The notes: generated from the sequence alone by a model not told the origin. A stretch of DNA of 64,000 bases from Curtobacterium sp. MCLR17_007 (GCF_003234655.2 NZ_CP126271.1:1240001-1304000), one strand, 5' to 3'. Positions 42,946-52,147 are shown, numbered from the stretch's first letter. Numbers and translations are program-made.

Positions 42946-43692
42946 CTACTCGGCGGCGACGGGGTCGGCGTGCTCGATGCGGGCGCTCGCCGTGGCCATG
43001 TGCTCGTCCATCGCTCGTTGGGTGGCGAGCACGTCCCCGGTCCGCAGCGCCTCGAAGATCGCGCGGTGCTCGTCGTACGCGGCCTGGGTGGCCTCGCGGG
43101 TGCGGACGCGGCGTCCGACCCACACGCTGAGCATCGATCGGAGGCTCTGCAGCAGGTCGGCCATCACCTCGTTGCCGGCGGCCCGCGCGAGCAGCACGTG
43201 GAACCGCACGTCGGCGTCGATGAAGGCCTCGGGGTCGTCGAGCGTCGCCTCCTGGCGCTGCAGGTACTCGCCGAGCTCCTCGATCTGCTCCGGCGTCGCG
43301 CGCTGCGCCGCCAGGATCGCCGCCGTGCGTTCGAGCGAGGACCGCACCTCGAGCAGCTCCCGCGTGCGGTTCGAGGCGAGCATGAGGCCCCACGACAGCG
43401 TCGTCGGCAGCAGGTCGGACGTGCCGCCCTGCAGGTACGTCCCCGACCCGGGCCGGATCTGCACGATGCCGAGGATCTCGAGCGCCGCCAGGGCCTCGCG
43501 CACGGCCGACCTGCCGACACCGAGCCGTTCGGCCAGCACCCGCTCGGACGGCAGTCGGGAACCCGGAGCCAGGTCTCCCGCGGTCAGCAGACCCACCAGT
43601 TGCCGGGCGACCTCCGACGCGGGCGACCCCGTCGCCACGGACTCCAGTTCGAGCCGGATGTTGAGGGGGTCGTTCTCGCTGAACGCGGGCAT
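42946..43692 (-). CDS. GntR/FadR-type regulator (FCD domain)
   Basis: 248 residues with a winged-helix DNA-binding domain (about 25-90: LAPGSRLPSERVLAERLGVGRSAVREALAAL in overview) and an all-helical FCD ligand domain (FHVLLARAAGNEVM; DEHRAIFEALRTGD). FCD regulators bind sugar acids or organic acids, often through a metal site with the His residues seen here. It is divergent from the six-gene operon, with a perfect palindrome GTCAACCGGTTGAC overlapping the operon -35, so it most likely represses the operon until its acid ligand (perhaps D-apionate) is present. TACGCT ends 6 nt before its ATG. Confidence 0.9.
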   Translation of the reverse strand: MPAFSENDPLNIRLELESVATGSPASEVARQLVGLLTAGDLAPGSRLPSERVLAERLGVGRSAVREALAALEILGIVQIRPGSGTYLQGGTSDLLPTTLSWGLMLASNRTRELLEVRSSLERTAAILAAQRATPEQIEELGEYLQRQEATLDDPEAFIDADVRFHVLLARAAGNEVMADLLQSLRSMLSVWVGRRVRTREATQAAYDEHRAIFEALRTGDVLATQRAMDEHMATASARIEHADPVAAE

Positions 43693-43698
43693 GTGCCG

Positions 43699-43704
43699 AG
43701 CGTA
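43699..43704 (-). promoter_or_regulatory. Leaderless -10 element of the GntR gene
   Basis: On the minus strand TACGCT ends 6 nt before the ATG at 43692. Confidence 0.55.
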
Positions 43705-43740
43705 GCGGTGCGACCCTCCCCGGCACCGTCGTGCGGTGAT

Positions 43741-43782
43741 ATTGGTCAACCGGTTGACAACTCGATGCGAACCGCGCAGGAT
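43741..43782 (+). promoter_or_regulatory. Operator and promoter of the apionate-type operon
   Basis: The 14-bp palindrome GTCAACCGGTTGAC (43745-43758) overlaps the -35 TTGACA (43754-43759); a 17-nt spacer leads to CAGGAT (43777-43782). The form TTGGTCAACCGGTTGACAA is typical of FadR-subfamily operators. Confidence 0.75.
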
Positions 43783-43831
43783 GGTCGAGTTCCATCCCCG
43801 ACCAACGTCGTTCCCCCCAGCAGGAGTCACC

Positions 43832-45217
43832 GTGGACATCCCCGCCACCCGAGGCATCCCGACCTCGGTCGTCGAGAAGACGACCATCCGGAAGATCGCC
43901 ATCCGCATCGTGCCCTTCGTGGCGCTGATGTTCTTCATCAACTTCCTCGACCGCACCGCGATCTCGTTCGCGGCCCCGAACGGGATGGAGGCCGACCTCG
44001 GCCTCACCGCCGCGCAGTTCGGCTTCGCCTCCGGTGTGTTCTTCATCGGGTACCTGGTGCTCGAGGTCCCGTCGAACCTGGCCCTGCACAAGTTCGGCGC
44101 GCGCATCTGGCTCGCCCGCATCATGATCACGTGGGGCATCGTCTCGCTGCTCTTCACGTGGGTGCAGAACTACCCGCAGCTGGTCGGGCTGCGCTTCCTG
44201 CTCGGCATCGCGGAGGCCGGGTTCTTCCCGGGGGCGATCCTGTTCCTGTCGACCTGGGTCCCCGCCCGCCACCGCGGCAAGATGCTCGCGCTGTTCTACC
44301 TCGCGCAGCCCCTGACCAGCGTGATCGGCTCGCCCCTCGCCGGGTGGCTGATGACCCACGAGGGCCTGCTCGGCGGGCTCGCCGGCTGGCGCTTCATGTT
44401 CCTCTGCGTCTCGATCCCGGCGATCATCGTCGGCATCCTGTGCCTGTTCGTGCTCAAGGACAAGCCGTCCCAGGCGAAGTGGCTCGACGAGGACGAGAAG
44501 GTCTGGCTCGAGACCGCCCTGGCGAAGGAGAACCAGTCCAAGAACGACGGCCACGGCAAGGGCGGCCTGCGTGCCGCGTTCGGCAACGGTCGTGTCTGGA
44601 TGCTCGCGTTCGTCTACTTCGGCTTCATCTACGGCCTCTACGCGCTGAGCTTCTTCCTGCCGACGATCATCGACGGCTTCCAGGAGCAGTTCGGCACCAC
44701 GTTCGACCTGTTCCAGAAGGGCATGATCACGGCGATCCCGTACATCCCCGCCGCGGTCGTCCTGTACTTCTGGTCCCGCGACGCGTTCCGCCGCGGCGTC
44801 CGGGTCTGGCACATCGCGCTCCCCGCCCTCATCGGCGGCCTGAGCATCCCCGTCGCGCTGTTCATGAACTCCCCGGCGGCCACCGTCGCGGTCATCGCGG
44901 TGACGGCGTGTGCGATCTTCGCGGCGCTGCCGAACTTCTGGACCGTCCCCACGCAGTTCCTCACCGGAGCAGCGGCGGCGGCCGGCGTCGCCCTCATCAA
45001 CACCGTCGGCAACCTCGGTGGCTTCGCGGCCCCGCTGATCACCGGTGTGGTCAGCGAGTGGACCGGTGGCTACCAGGTGCCGATGTTCATCGTCGGCTTC
45101 TTCATGGTCCTGTCGAGCATCCTCATGGTGGTGGTCTCGCGCCAGCACCGCCTGGGTGGTGACGCGCCGACCACGGCCGACGCCGAGCGTGCCGTGGCCC
45201 AGGAGATCGGCGCATGA
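43832..45217 (+). CDS. MFS transporter of the anion:cation symporter type
   Basis: 461 residues, 12 membrane helices, of the ACS/tartrate-type subgroup of MFS: INFLDRTAISFAAP in helix 1, EVPSNLALHKFGARIWLARI in the first loop (in overview) and GIAEAGFFPGAILFLSTW in helix 4. This subgroup mainly takes up organic and sugar acids with protons, which suits an acidic substrate such as D-apionate. The start is the GTG at 43832 with AGGAG 6-10 nt upstream; the frame is open further back over the promoter. Its stop overlaps the start of the kinase gene (ATGA). First gene of the operon. Confidence 0.87.
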   Translation: MDIPATRGIPTSVVEKTTIRKIAIRIVPFVALMFFINFLDRTAISFAAPNGMEADLGLTAAQFGFASGVFFIGYLVLEVPSNLALHKFGARIWLARIMITWGIVSLLFTWVQNYPQLVGLRFLLGIAEAGFFPGAILFLSTWVPARHRGKMLALFYLAQPLTSVIGSPLAGWLMTHEGLLGGLAGWRFMFLCVSIPAIIVGILCLFVLKDKPSQAKWLDEDEKVWLETALAKENQSKNDGHGKGGLRAAFGNGRVWMLAFVYFGFIYGLYALSFFLPTIIDGFQEQFGTTFDLFQKGMITAIPYIPAAVVLYFWSRDAFRRGVRVWHIALPALIGGLSIPVALFMNSPAATVAVIAVTACAIFAALPNFWTVPTQFLTGAAAAAGVALINTVGNLGGFAAPLITGVVSEWTGGYQVPMFIVGFFMVLSSILMVVVSRQHRLGGDAPTTADAERAVAQEIGA

Positions 45218-46935
45218 CCCGCCTGTTCAACGACCCGGCGGACTTCGCCGACGAGATGGTCGACGGCTTCGTCTCCGCGAACCGGGCCCGGGTCCGGCGG
45301 GTGCACGGCGGCGTCGCCCGGTCGACGACCAGCCCGGACCGCACCGTCGCCCTGGTCATCGGCGGCGGCTCCGGCCACTACCCGGCCTTCGGCGGTCTGG
45401 TCGGCCACGGACTGGCCGCCGGCGCCGCGATGGGCAACCTCTTCGCCAGCCCCAGCGCCCAGCAGGTCACCGCGGTGGCGAAGGCGTCCGAGCACGGCGG
45501 CGGCGTGCTGCTGTCGTACGGCAACTACGCGGGCGACGTCCTGAACTTCGACGCCGCCGAACGTGCGCTGCGCGACGCCGGCATCGAGGTCCGCACGGTC
45601 CGCGTCACCGACGACGTCGCCTCCGCCCCGGCGGACGAGGCACGCAAGCGGCGCGGCATCGCGGGGGACCTCTGCGTCTTCAAGGTCGCCGGTGCCGCCG
45701 CGGAGCAGGGCAGGACCCTGGACGAGGTGACCGCGATCGCCGAACGCGCCAACGACCGCACGCGCAGCTTCGGCGTCGCGTTCTCCGGCTGCTCCCTCCC
45801 CGGCGCCGACGAGCCGCTCTTCACCGTCCCCGAGGGCCGCATGGCGATCGGGATGGGCATCCACGGCGAACGCGGCATCGACGAGACCGACGTCCCCACC
45901 GCATCGGAACTCGCCACCCTGCTGGTCGAGAAGCTCCTCACCGAGATGCCCGACGGCGTCGCGGTCGACGGCGCCCACGTCGTGCCGGTCCTGAACGGTC
46001 TGGGCAGCGTGAAGTACGAGGAGCTCTTCGTCGTCTACGCCACGGTCCAGCGGCTCCTCACGGAGGCCGGCGCCGTGGTCGTCGAGCCCGAGGTCGGGGA
46101 ACTCGTCACGAGCTTCGACATGGCCGGGGTGTCGCTGACGCTGTTCTGGCTCGACGCGGAACTCGAGGAACTGTGGGCAGCGCCGGCGGACAGCCCCGCC
46201 TTCCGCAAGGGCGGTGCCGTCCCGCAGGAGCGACTGCCCGAGTCCGTGCTCGCCGCCGGTGTCGCGGTCCCGGTCACCCCGGGCACGCCCGAGTCCCAGC
46301 AGTCCGCCCGCATCGTCGCCGAGGCGGTCACCGCGGTCCGCCGCACGATCGACGCCCACGCCGACGAGCTCGGCCGGATCGACGCGGTCGCCGGGGACGG
46401 CGACCACGGCATCGGCATGCAGCGCGGGTCCACCGCCGCCGACGCGGCCGCGACCGACGCCGCAGCGCGCGGCGCGGGCGCCGGCAGCGTCCTCGCGATC
46501 GCCGGGGACGCCTGGTCCGACAAGGCCGGCGGCACGTCCGGTGCCATCTGGGGTGCCGCCCTGGAGGCCATGGGTCGCGTCATCGGGGACCAGGAGCGTC
46601 CGTCGCCCGCCACCGTGCAGGGCGCGGTGCACGCCGCCGCCGAGGCGGTCCTCGCCTTCGGCGCGTTCGTCGGGGACAAGACCATGGTCGACGCGCTCGT
46701 CCCGTTCGACGACGTGCTCGCCGCCCGGGTCGCGGCCGGTGAGGACCTCGTCACGGCGTGGACCGCCGCCTCGGACGCGGCCCAGCACGCTGCTGACGCC
46801 ACCGCGGCGCTCCTGCCCCGCATGGGTCGGGCCCGCACCCACGGCGAGGACGCGGTCGGCACGCCCGACGCCGGCGCGGTCTCGTTCGCCCTTATCACCG
46901 CGGCCGTCCTGTCGACGATCGCCGTCCCGGCCTGA
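45214..46935 (+). CDS. DhaK-DhaL kinase, probable L-erythrulose 1-kinase
   Basis: 573 residues uniting the two halves of ATP-dependent dihydroxyacetone kinase. DhaK part (about 1-330): substrate motif [12 protein letters not shown] with His55, and MGIHGERG with His near 219 that binds the keto sugar covalently. DhaL part (about 355-570): [12 protein letters not shown] near 394, which holds the Mg-ATP-binding Asp residues. Known relatives phosphorylate dihydroxyacetone, D-erythrulose or L-erythrulose. Because TIM-like and RpiB-like isomerases follow, I infer L-erythrulose 1-kinase (LerK type). Coupled to the transporter by a 4-nt overlap. Confidence 0.88.
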   Translation: MTRLFNDPADFADEMVDGFVSANRARVRRVHGGVARSTTSPDRTVALVIGGGSGHYPAFGGLVGHGLAAGAAMGNLFASPSAQQVTAVAKASEHGGGVLLSYGNYAGDVLNFDAAERALRDAGIEVRTVRVTDDVASAPADEARKRRGIAGDLCVFKVAGAAAEQGRTLDEVTAIAERANDRTRSFGVAFSGCSLPGADEPLFTVPEGRMAIGMGIHGERGIDETDVPTASELATLLVEKLLTEMPDGVAVDGAHVVPVLNGLGSVKYEELFVVYATVQRLLTEAGAVVVEPEVGELVTSFDMAGVSLTLFWLDAELEELWAAPADSPAFRKGGAVPQERLPESVLAAGVAVPVTPGTPESQQSARIVAEAVTAVRRTIDAHADELGRIDAVAGDGDHGIGMQRGSTAADAAATDAAARGAGAGSVLAIAGDAWSDKAGGTSGAIWGAALEAMGRVIGDQERPSPATVQGAVHAAAEAVLAFGAFVGDKTMVDALVPFDDVLAARVAAGEDLVTAWTAASDAAQHAADATAALLPRMGRARTHGEDAVGTPDAGAVSFALITAAVLSTIAVPA

Positions 46936-46964
46936 CCAGCACGCACCACACGAAAGGCACACCC

Positions 46965-47447
46965 ATGAGCACCCAGTTCCGTCTCGTCGTCGGCTCGGAC
47001 GACGCCGGCTTCGACTACAAGGAGATCATCAAGCGGGACCTCGAGGCCGACCCCCGTGTCGTGTCCGTGGTCGACGTGGGAGTGGACGCGGACGGGCACA
47101 CCGCCTACCCGCACGTCGCCGTCGACGCGGCCCGCATGGTCGCCGCCGGCGAGGCGGACCGGGCGATCCTGATCTGCGGCACCGGCCTCGGTGTGGCGAT
47201 CGCGGCGAACAAGGTCCCCGGCATCCGCGCCGTGACCGCGCACGACTCCTTCAGCGTCGAGCGTTCGGTGCTGTCGAACGACGCGCAGGTGCTCTGCATG
47301 GGCCAGCGGGTCGTCGGGGTCGAGGTCGCCCGCCGGATGGCGAGGGAGTGGCTCGGCTACGAGTTCGACGCCACGTCCGCGAGCGCCGACAAGGTCAACG
47401 CGATCTGCCAGTACGACGGCAGCGCCCCGGTCGGGACCGACGCGTGA
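46965..47447 (+). CDS. RpiB/LacA-type isomerase, probable D-erythrulose 4-phosphate isomerase
   Basis: 160 residues of the RpiB family. The catalytic Cys71 in ILICGTGLG is present. The His of the usual GSDHAGF motif is replaced by Asp ([11 protein letters not shown], residues 11-20), a change that points away from ribose-5-phosphate isomerase. In tetrose pathways the RpiB-like DerI/EryI converts D-erythrulose 4-phosphate to D-erythrose 4-phosphate; the context supports this here. GAAAGG lies 8-13 nt before the ATG. Its stop overlaps the next start (GTGA). Confidence 0.85.
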   Translation: MSTQFRLVVGSDDAGFDYKEIIKRDLEADPRVVSVVDVGVDADGHTAYPHVAVDAARMVAAGEADRAILICGTGLGVAIAANKVPGIRAVTAHDSFSVERSVLSNDAQVLCMGQRVVGVEVARRMAREWLGYEFDATSASADKVNAICQYDGSAPVGTDA

Positions 47448-48235
47448 GCCTGGCCACGGTGACGCCCCGACTGACGATCGGGGTGTCGCTGAAGATGTAC
47501 TTCGGGCACGCCCGGACGCTGGCGTGGGCGTCCGCCGTGGCCGATGTCGCCCGCACGCACCCCGCCGTCACCAGCGGCGCGGTCGAGCTGTTCGTGATCC
47601 CGACGTTCCCGTCGCTCGTCCCGGTCCGGGCAGCGCTCGAGGGCACTCCGGTGCTGCTCGGCGCCCAGGACCTGGCGTGGGCCGACGAGGGTGCCTTCAC
47701 CGGTGAGGTCTCCGGCCGCGAGCTCGCCGAGATCGGTGTCGACCTGGTCGAGATCGGGCACGCGGAGCGTCGCTCCCTGTTCCACGAGTCGGACCAGGAC
47801 GTCGCGGGGAAGGTGCACGCCGCCTTCCGCAACCACCTGCGTCCCCTGATCTGCGTCGGTGAGCCGACCCGGTCCTCCCGTCCGGACACGATCGCCGAGG
47901 TCACCGGCCAGCTCGACCGGTTCGTCGCGACGGCCGTCGCGGACCACCTCGCGGGACCGGTCATCGTCGCCTACGAGCCGGTCTGGGCGATCGGAGCACC
48001 GCAGCCGGCGCCGGACGAGCACATCGTCGAGGTCCTCGCCGGCATCGAGGCACACCTCGCGACCCGGCCCGAGCTCGACGGCAGCGTGGTGGTCTACGGC
48101 GGCAGCGCCGGACCCGGGCTGCTCACGCGCGGGCAGGGCCGCATCGGCGGGCTGTTCCTCGGCCGCTTCGCCCACGACCCCGCGGCGATCCGGACGATCC
48201 TCGACGAGGCCGAGGCACTGGTGGTGGGCGCATGA
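47444..48235 (+). CDS. Triosephosphate isomerase-like protein, probable L-erythrulose 1-phosphate isomerase
   Basis: 263 residues, TIM barrel. The catalytic residues of TIM are kept: Lys in GVSLKMYFG near 17, His in [10 protein letters not shown] near 105 and Glu in AYEPVWAIG near 178, with the phosphate loop YGGSAGPG. The first motif departs from the TPI form (GNWKMN), as in the LerI/EryH group, which interconverts L-erythrulose 1-phosphate and D-erythrulose 4-phosphate. Position between the RpiB-like and xylose-isomerase-like genes supports that role. The start is the GTG overlapping the previous stop; the stop overlaps the next ATG. Confidence 0.85.
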   Translation: MSLATVTPRLTIGVSLKMYFGHARTLAWASAVADVARTHPAVTSGAVELFVIPTFPSLVPVRAALEGTPVLLGAQDLAWADEGAFTGEVSGRELAEIGVDLVEIGHAERRSLFHESDQDVAGKVHAAFRNHLRPLICVGEPTRSSRPDTIAEVTGQLDRFVATAVADHLAGPVIVAYEPVWAIGAPQPAPDEHIVEVLAGIEAHLATRPELDGSVVVYGGSAGPGLLTRGQGRIGGLFLGRFAHDPAAIRTILDEAEALVVGA

Positions 48236-49062
48236 CCTCGCTGCTCGGCCTCTCCACCTACGCCTACTTCTGGCGGATGTCGGACCGCGTGCCGTCGCCG
48301 ATGTCCCTCGACGACGCGATGCGCGACGCCGCCGCCCAGGGTGTCGACCTGTTCCAGATCTGCGACCACCCGCCGCTCGACACCGCGTCGGACGAGCGTC
48401 TGGCATCGATCCGTGAACTCGCGGCGTCGCTCGGGCTCACGCTCGAGGTCGGGACCAGGGGCACCGCGCCCGTTCACCTCGCGCGCTGGCTCCACATCGC
48501 CCTCGCGCTCGGAGCGACGCTGGTCCGCTCGATGTGGAGCTCCGGGGACGACCTGCCCTCGGCCGCCGAGACCGAACGGCGCGTGCGCGAGGCCCTGCCC
48601 GCGTACGAGGCGGCCGGCGTGGTCCTCGCCCTCGAGACGTACGAGGTCGTGCCCACCGCCGAGCTCGTCGCCCTCGTCGCCGCGGTCGGGTCGCCGTCGC
48701 TCGGGATCTGCCTCGACCCGGCGAACACCGTCGCCAACCTGGAACACCCGTCCGACGTCGTCGAGGCGTGCCTGCCGTACGTCGTGAACTGGCACGTCAA
48801 GGACGCCGACTTCACCCGGTCGCCCGGCTGGGTCGGGTTCCAGTACACCGGCGTGCCGATCGGCACCGGTCGCATCGACCACGCCGCCGTCCGCGCCGCC
48901 ATCGCGCCCGACGTGCGCGGCATCAACCGGGTCATCGAGTTCTGGCTCCCGTGGCAGGACGCCACCGTCGGACCGACCGGGGACCCCGCAGAGACCACCA
49001 CCCGCACCGAGGCGGCGTGGACCACACAGACCATCGAGTACACCAGGAGCTGGGAATCATGA
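48232..49062 (+). CDS. Xylose isomerase-like TIM barrel, candidate 3-oxo-isoapionate decarboxylase
   Basis: 276 residues of the sugar phosphate isomerase/epimerase (AP endonuclease 2) superfamily. The metal-binding set of this fold is visible: Glu in VLALETYE near 135, Asp in GICLDPANT near 162, His in NWHVKDAD near 187 and Glu in RVIEFWLP near 236. Alone this would be uncharacterised. Next to a PGDH_C-type dehydrogenase and L-erythrulose genes, it matches OiaX, which decarboxylates 3-oxo-isoapionate to L-erythrulose. I recall that assignment from the D-apiose pathway work and could not check the similarity. 4-nt overlaps on both sides. Confidence 0.75.
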   Translation: MTSLLGLSTYAYFWRMSDRVPSPMSLDDAMRDAAAQGVDLFQICDHPPLDTASDERLASIRELAASLGLTLEVGTRGTAPVHLARWLHIALALGATLVRSMWSSGDDLPSAAETERRVREALPAYEAAGVVLALETYEVVPTAELVALVAAVGSPSLGICLDPANTVANLEHPSDVVEACLPYVVNWHVKDADFTRSPGWVGFQYTGVPIGTGRIDHAAVRAAIAPDVRGINRVIEFWLPWQDATVGPTGDPAETTTRTEAAWTTQTIEYTRSWES

Positions 49063-49973
49063 CCGACATCGCCACCACGCACACCATCGCCGCAGGCTCG
49101 GGCACCGCCGACGTCACCGTCGCCGTGATCGGTGCCGGCGGCAAGATGGGCACCCGCGTGTCGAACAACTTCGCCAAGAGCGAGTACACGACGCTCTACA
49201 GCGAGGCCTCGTCCGCCGGGCAGGAGCGCATCCAGGGCCTCGGCCGTTCCGTCACGGACAGCCTCGACGCAGCGGCCGCGGCCGACGTCGTGGTCCTCGC
49301 CGTCCCCGACGTCCTGCTCGGCAGCATCTCCGAGCAGCTCGTCCCGGCCATGAAGCCGGGTGCGACGATCCTGACGCTCGACCCGGCCGCCGCCTACGCA
49401 GGCCTGCTCGCGAAGCGCGAGGACGTCCACTACGCCGTGGCGCACCCGTGCCACCCGTCGGTGTTCCTCGAGCGCACCACCAAGGAGGAGTGGGACGACA
49501 CCTTCGGTGGCATCGCCGCCCCGCAGGAGGTCATCGCGGCCTTCGACGCGTCCGAGTCGCTCGGCGACGAGGGCGACCGCGCGAAGGCGATCGCCGAGGC
49601 CGTCATCACGACCATGTACGCCCCCGTCATCCAGGTGCACTGGGTCACCGTCAAGCAGCTCGCCGTGCTCGAGCCGACGCTGGTCGAGACGATCGCCTGC
49701 ATGATCGGCGACTTCCTCAACGACGCGCTCGAGGAGACCGTGACCGGTGTCGGCGTTCCCCGCGAGGCCGCCCGAGCGATGCTCTACGGCCACACCTGGA
49801 TCGCGCTGACGAACGGCCTGCGCGGGTCGAACCCGTTCTCCGACGCCTGCCACATCGCGATGGGCTACGGCCGCGACAAGCTCATCAAGGAGGACTGGAA
49901 GCAGGTCTTCGACGACAGCGAGCTCGACAGCGTCATCGCCAAGATGCTGAAGATCGACGCCGTCAAGCGCTAG
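49059..49973 (+). CDS. PGDH_C-type dehydrogenase, candidate D-apionate oxidoisomerase
   Basis: 304 residues. An N-terminal Rossmann fold begins near 20 with VAVIGAGGKMGTRVS, and the C-terminal part (about 110-304) contains AHPCHPSVFLER, WVTVKQLAVLEPTLVET and YGHTWIALTNGLRG, typical of proteins with the phosphogluconate dehydrogenase C-terminal domain. The D-apionate oxidoisomerase ApnO belongs to this group and makes 3-oxo-isoapionate with NAD+. Given the downstream steps encoded in the same operon, ApnO is the best guess. AGGAG lies upstream of the ATG, which overlaps the previous stop. Last gene of the operon; a hairpin follows. Confidence 0.78.
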   Translation: MTDIATTHTIAAGSGTADVTVAVIGAGGKMGTRVSNNFAKSEYTTLYSEASSAGQERIQGLGRSVTDSLDAAAAADVVVLAVPDVLLGSISEQLVPAMKPGATILTLDPAAAYAGLLAKREDVHYAVAHPCHPSVFLERTTKEEWDDTFGGIAAPQEVIAAFDASESLGDEGDRAKAIAEAVITTMYAPVIQVHWVTVKQLAVLEPTLVETIACMIGDFLNDALEETVTGVGVPREAARAMLYGHTWIALTNGLRGSNPFSDACHIAMGYGRDKLIKEDWKQVFDDSELDSVIAKMLKIDAVKR

Positions 49974-49984
49974 TCCGGCTGTCG

Positions 49985-50026
49985 GGAGCGCCCGGTGTCC
50001 GCCGTCGTGCGGGGGCCGGGCGCTCC
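49985..50026 (+). terminator. Hairpin after the apionate-type operon
   Basis: An 11-bp stem GGAGCGCCCGG (49985-49995) with its complement (50016-50026), 12 nt after the last stop codon. Confidence 0.65.
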
Positions 50027-50076
50027 GCCTGTGTGCCGTCACCGGACAGCCACGGCCCGTCCTTGGGCGCCGCGAC

Positions 50077-50082
50077 TAGGTT
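50077..50082 (+). promoter_or_regulatory. Leaderless -10 element
   Basis: TAGGTT ends 6 nt before the ATG at 50089. Confidence 0.55.
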
Positions 50083-50088
50083 CGGCGC

Positions 50089-50964
50089 ATGACCAGCGAG
50101 CCGTGTGTGATCACCGGCGATGCCGCACGCGTGGAGACCGCCGTGCGCGGGACCGGGTCACCCGTGCTCGTGTTGCACGGGTCACCCGGGGGGATCGACG
50201 CCGCCGAGGTCATGAGCCGGTTCTTGCCCGAGGACCGGTTCCGCAGCGTGCTCCTGTCGCGACCGGGCTACCTCGGCACACCGATCGACCCCGAGCACGC
50301 GTCCATCGACGACGAGGCGGACCTGCTGGCGTCGGTGCTCGACGGGCTGGGCATCGACCGCGTCGGCGTGCTCGCCTGGTCCGGTGGCGGACCCGCCGCG
50401 TTCCGTCTGGCCGTCCGACACCCGGACCGCGTCACCGCGATCGTCGCGGCGTCGGCGGTCAGCGGTCGGTGGGTGCCGTCGCGCACCGGGCCGGGGGAGT
50501 ACCTCGTCGCCCACACGGCCCTCGGTGCCAGTCTGTCGGGCTGGGCGGCCCGGCACCTGCCGCGGGCCGTCGTCGGGGGTGCAGTCTCCGGCGTCAGCCG
50601 CCTGCGCGGACGCCGACTCAAGGACCACGTCGAGGGCGTGCTCGACGACGCCGACCGCCGCGCCTTCCTGCTCGACATGGCGGCCACGGGCAACAGCTCC
50701 GGGGCGCACCGCGCCGGGTGGGAGAACGACGTCCGGACCTTCGCGGCGATCGGGTCGCTGCAGCTCGACCGGGTCACCGCTCCCGTGCTCGTGCTGCACG
50801 GCGACGCGGACACCGAGGTCGACGTGTCACACAGCACCCGTGCGGCTAGCGAGGTCCCGGACGCCGAACTCGTGCTGCTGCCGGGCGGCACGCACTTCGC
50901 GCTGTGGGACCACGTCGACGCCGCTGCCGTGCAGGCCCGCGCGGTCGAGCACCTCGCTCGCTGA
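50089..50964 (+). CDS. Alpha/beta-hydrolase
   Basis: 291 residues, alpha/beta-hydrolase fold. The oxyanion segment is VLHGSPGGID, the nucleophile elbow is AWSGGGPAAF (Ser near 102), the late acidic residue lies in LHGDADTEVD and the His in GGTHFALWDH. A cap domain with basic residues lies between about 135 and 205. Similar to proline iminopeptidase- or haloalkane-dehalogenase-like hydrolases, but no specific substrate can be named. It stands alone between the apionate-type operon and the NlpC/P60 gene, with its own promoter-like -10. Confidence 0.82.
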   Translation: MTSEPCVITGDAARVETAVRGTGSPVLVLHGSPGGIDAAEVMSRFLPEDRFRSVLLSRPGYLGTPIDPEHASIDDEADLLASVLDGLGIDRVGVLAWSGGGPAAFRLAVRHPDRVTAIVAASAVSGRWVPSRTGPGEYLVAHTALGASLSGWAARHLPRAVVGGAVSGVSRLRGRRLKDHVEGVLDDADRRAFLLDMAATGNSSGAHRAGWENDVRTFAAIGSLQLDRVTAPVLVLHGDADTEVDVSHSTRAASEVPDAELVLLPGGTHFALWDHVDAAAVQARAVEHLAR

Positions 50965-51125
50965 GGTCCCGCGCGGCCGCAGCCCGTCCCGTTGGCGGTC
51001 TGTCGTTCCCTGTGACGCACCGCAGGAAACGGGGTCACTTCCCCAGCCAGGACCCGGTCCGTGACCAATACGTTATCTTTCCGTGTCCCCCTCCCCGAGG
51101 CGGTGACCCGAACCCGGAAGGAACC

Positions 51126-52115
51126 ATGGGACGCCACGCTCTGCCCGCTGCAGCCGACGACCGCCGGTCAGCACCCGCTCCGTCCCCCTCCCCTTCCCCC
51201 GCTGCGACACCCCGCTCCCGCGGACGCCGTGCCGCATCAGGGCCGGCGCTCGCCCGTTCGAGCTACGTCGAGCACGAGCAGCCCGCCCGCGTGGTCGCGC
51301 TGCACCCGGTCCGCTCCACAGCCGCGACCACGCCCCCGGCCGGCGGACAGAAGGCCGGCGCAGCGAAGGCCGGCGCAGCGACGGCCGGCGCAGCCTTCCT
51401 CTCGCGCACCGGGTCCCTCCGCGCCGAGCGCGCCCTCGACCCCCGCCACGTCCGTCGTGCGGCGAACGCCAAGCGCGCCGCGCTGATCCTCGCGCCAGCC
51501 CTGGCGTTCACCTCCGCGCTCACCCTCTCGATGCCCGCGAACGCGGCGACCCCCGAGCCGACGGCTCCGCGGCTCAGCACGACGTCCGAGCAGCTCCAGA
51601 CCTACACGGTCGCGCACGACGTCGAGATCCCGGTCACGTCGACCGACAGCATGACGGCGACCACGACGACTACCGTCGTGTCCTACCCGACGCTCGTCAC
51701 CCGCTTCGGCGTCACCACCGCCCAGGCCGAGTCCGCGATCTCCGCGGCGCTCTCCGCCGGCGGCGACCGGGCGACGGTCCTCGAGACCGCGCTGCAGTAC
51801 CTGGGCGACCCGTACGTCGAGGGCGGCGCGAGCCACGCGGGCATCGACTGCTCGGGCCTGACGATGGTCGCGTACCAGGCGGTCGGCATCCAGCTCGTGC
51901 ACTACGTCCCCACGCAGGACGCCGCCGCGACCACCATCCCCGACTCCGAGGCGAAGCCGGGCGACATGGTCGTCTACGACAACGAGGACCACGTCGGCCT
52001 GTACCTCGGCGATGGCCTCGTGCTGCAGGCCCCGCACCCTGGCGAGGTCGTCGACATCGTGCCGATGTACTCGGCCGCGCACCACTTCGCACGACTGCTG
52101 CCCGCCGGCTCCTGA
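51126..52115 (+). CDS. Secreted NlpC/P60 cell-wall peptidase
   Basis: 329 residues. A long cytoplasmic-looking N-terminus rich in Pro, Ser and Ala (about 1-110) precedes a hydrophobic signal or anchor (about 118-137, ending NAATPEP). The C-terminal NlpC/P60 domain (about 215-329) has the catalytic Cys near 242 (GIDCSGLTM) and His near 289 ([11 protein letters not shown]), so it should cut peptidoglycan stem peptides. A stretch [14 protein letters not shown] repeats in the N-terminal part. The ATG has GGAAGGAA about 3-10 nt upstream. A TACGTT at 51069-51074 may be its -10. The 161-bp leader shows no riboswitch I could identify. Confidence 0.85.
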   Translation: MGRHALPAAADDRRSAPAPSPSPSPAATPRSRGRRAASGPALARSSYVEHEQPARVVALHPVRSTAATTPPAGGQKAGAAKAGAATAGAAFLSRTGSLRAERALDPRHVRRAANAKRAALILAPALAFTSALTLSMPANAATPEPTAPRLSTTSEQLQTYTVAHDVEIPVTSTDSMTATTTTTVVSYPTLVTRFGVTTAQAESAISAALSAGGDRATVLETALQYLGDPYVEGGASHAGIDCSGLTMVAYQAVGIQLVHYVPTQDAAATTIPDSEAKPGDMVVYDNEDHVGLYLGDGLVLQAPHPGEVVDIVPMYSAAHHFARLLPAGS

Positions 52116-52147
52116 CGCCGGACGCCCGCGCCCTGCAGCGCGTCCCG

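Noticed and set aside
41825..45162. Very long frames (over 1000 codons) on both strands at 41.8-45.2 kb, and the 1082-codon frame at 36.3-39.6 kb
   Set aside because: They run across several conserved genes in wrong frames and have low-complexity Arg/Ala/Gly composition.
45214..49062. Erythritol or threitol catabolic operon
   Set aside because: The kinase and isomerases would fit, but no polyol dehydrogenase is encoded and the two last genes are explained only by a sugar-acid route.
50965..51125. c-di-AMP (ydaO) riboswitch before the NlpC/P60 gene
   Set aside because: Such genes often have one in actinobacteria, but the leader is short and I could not find the conserved segments.
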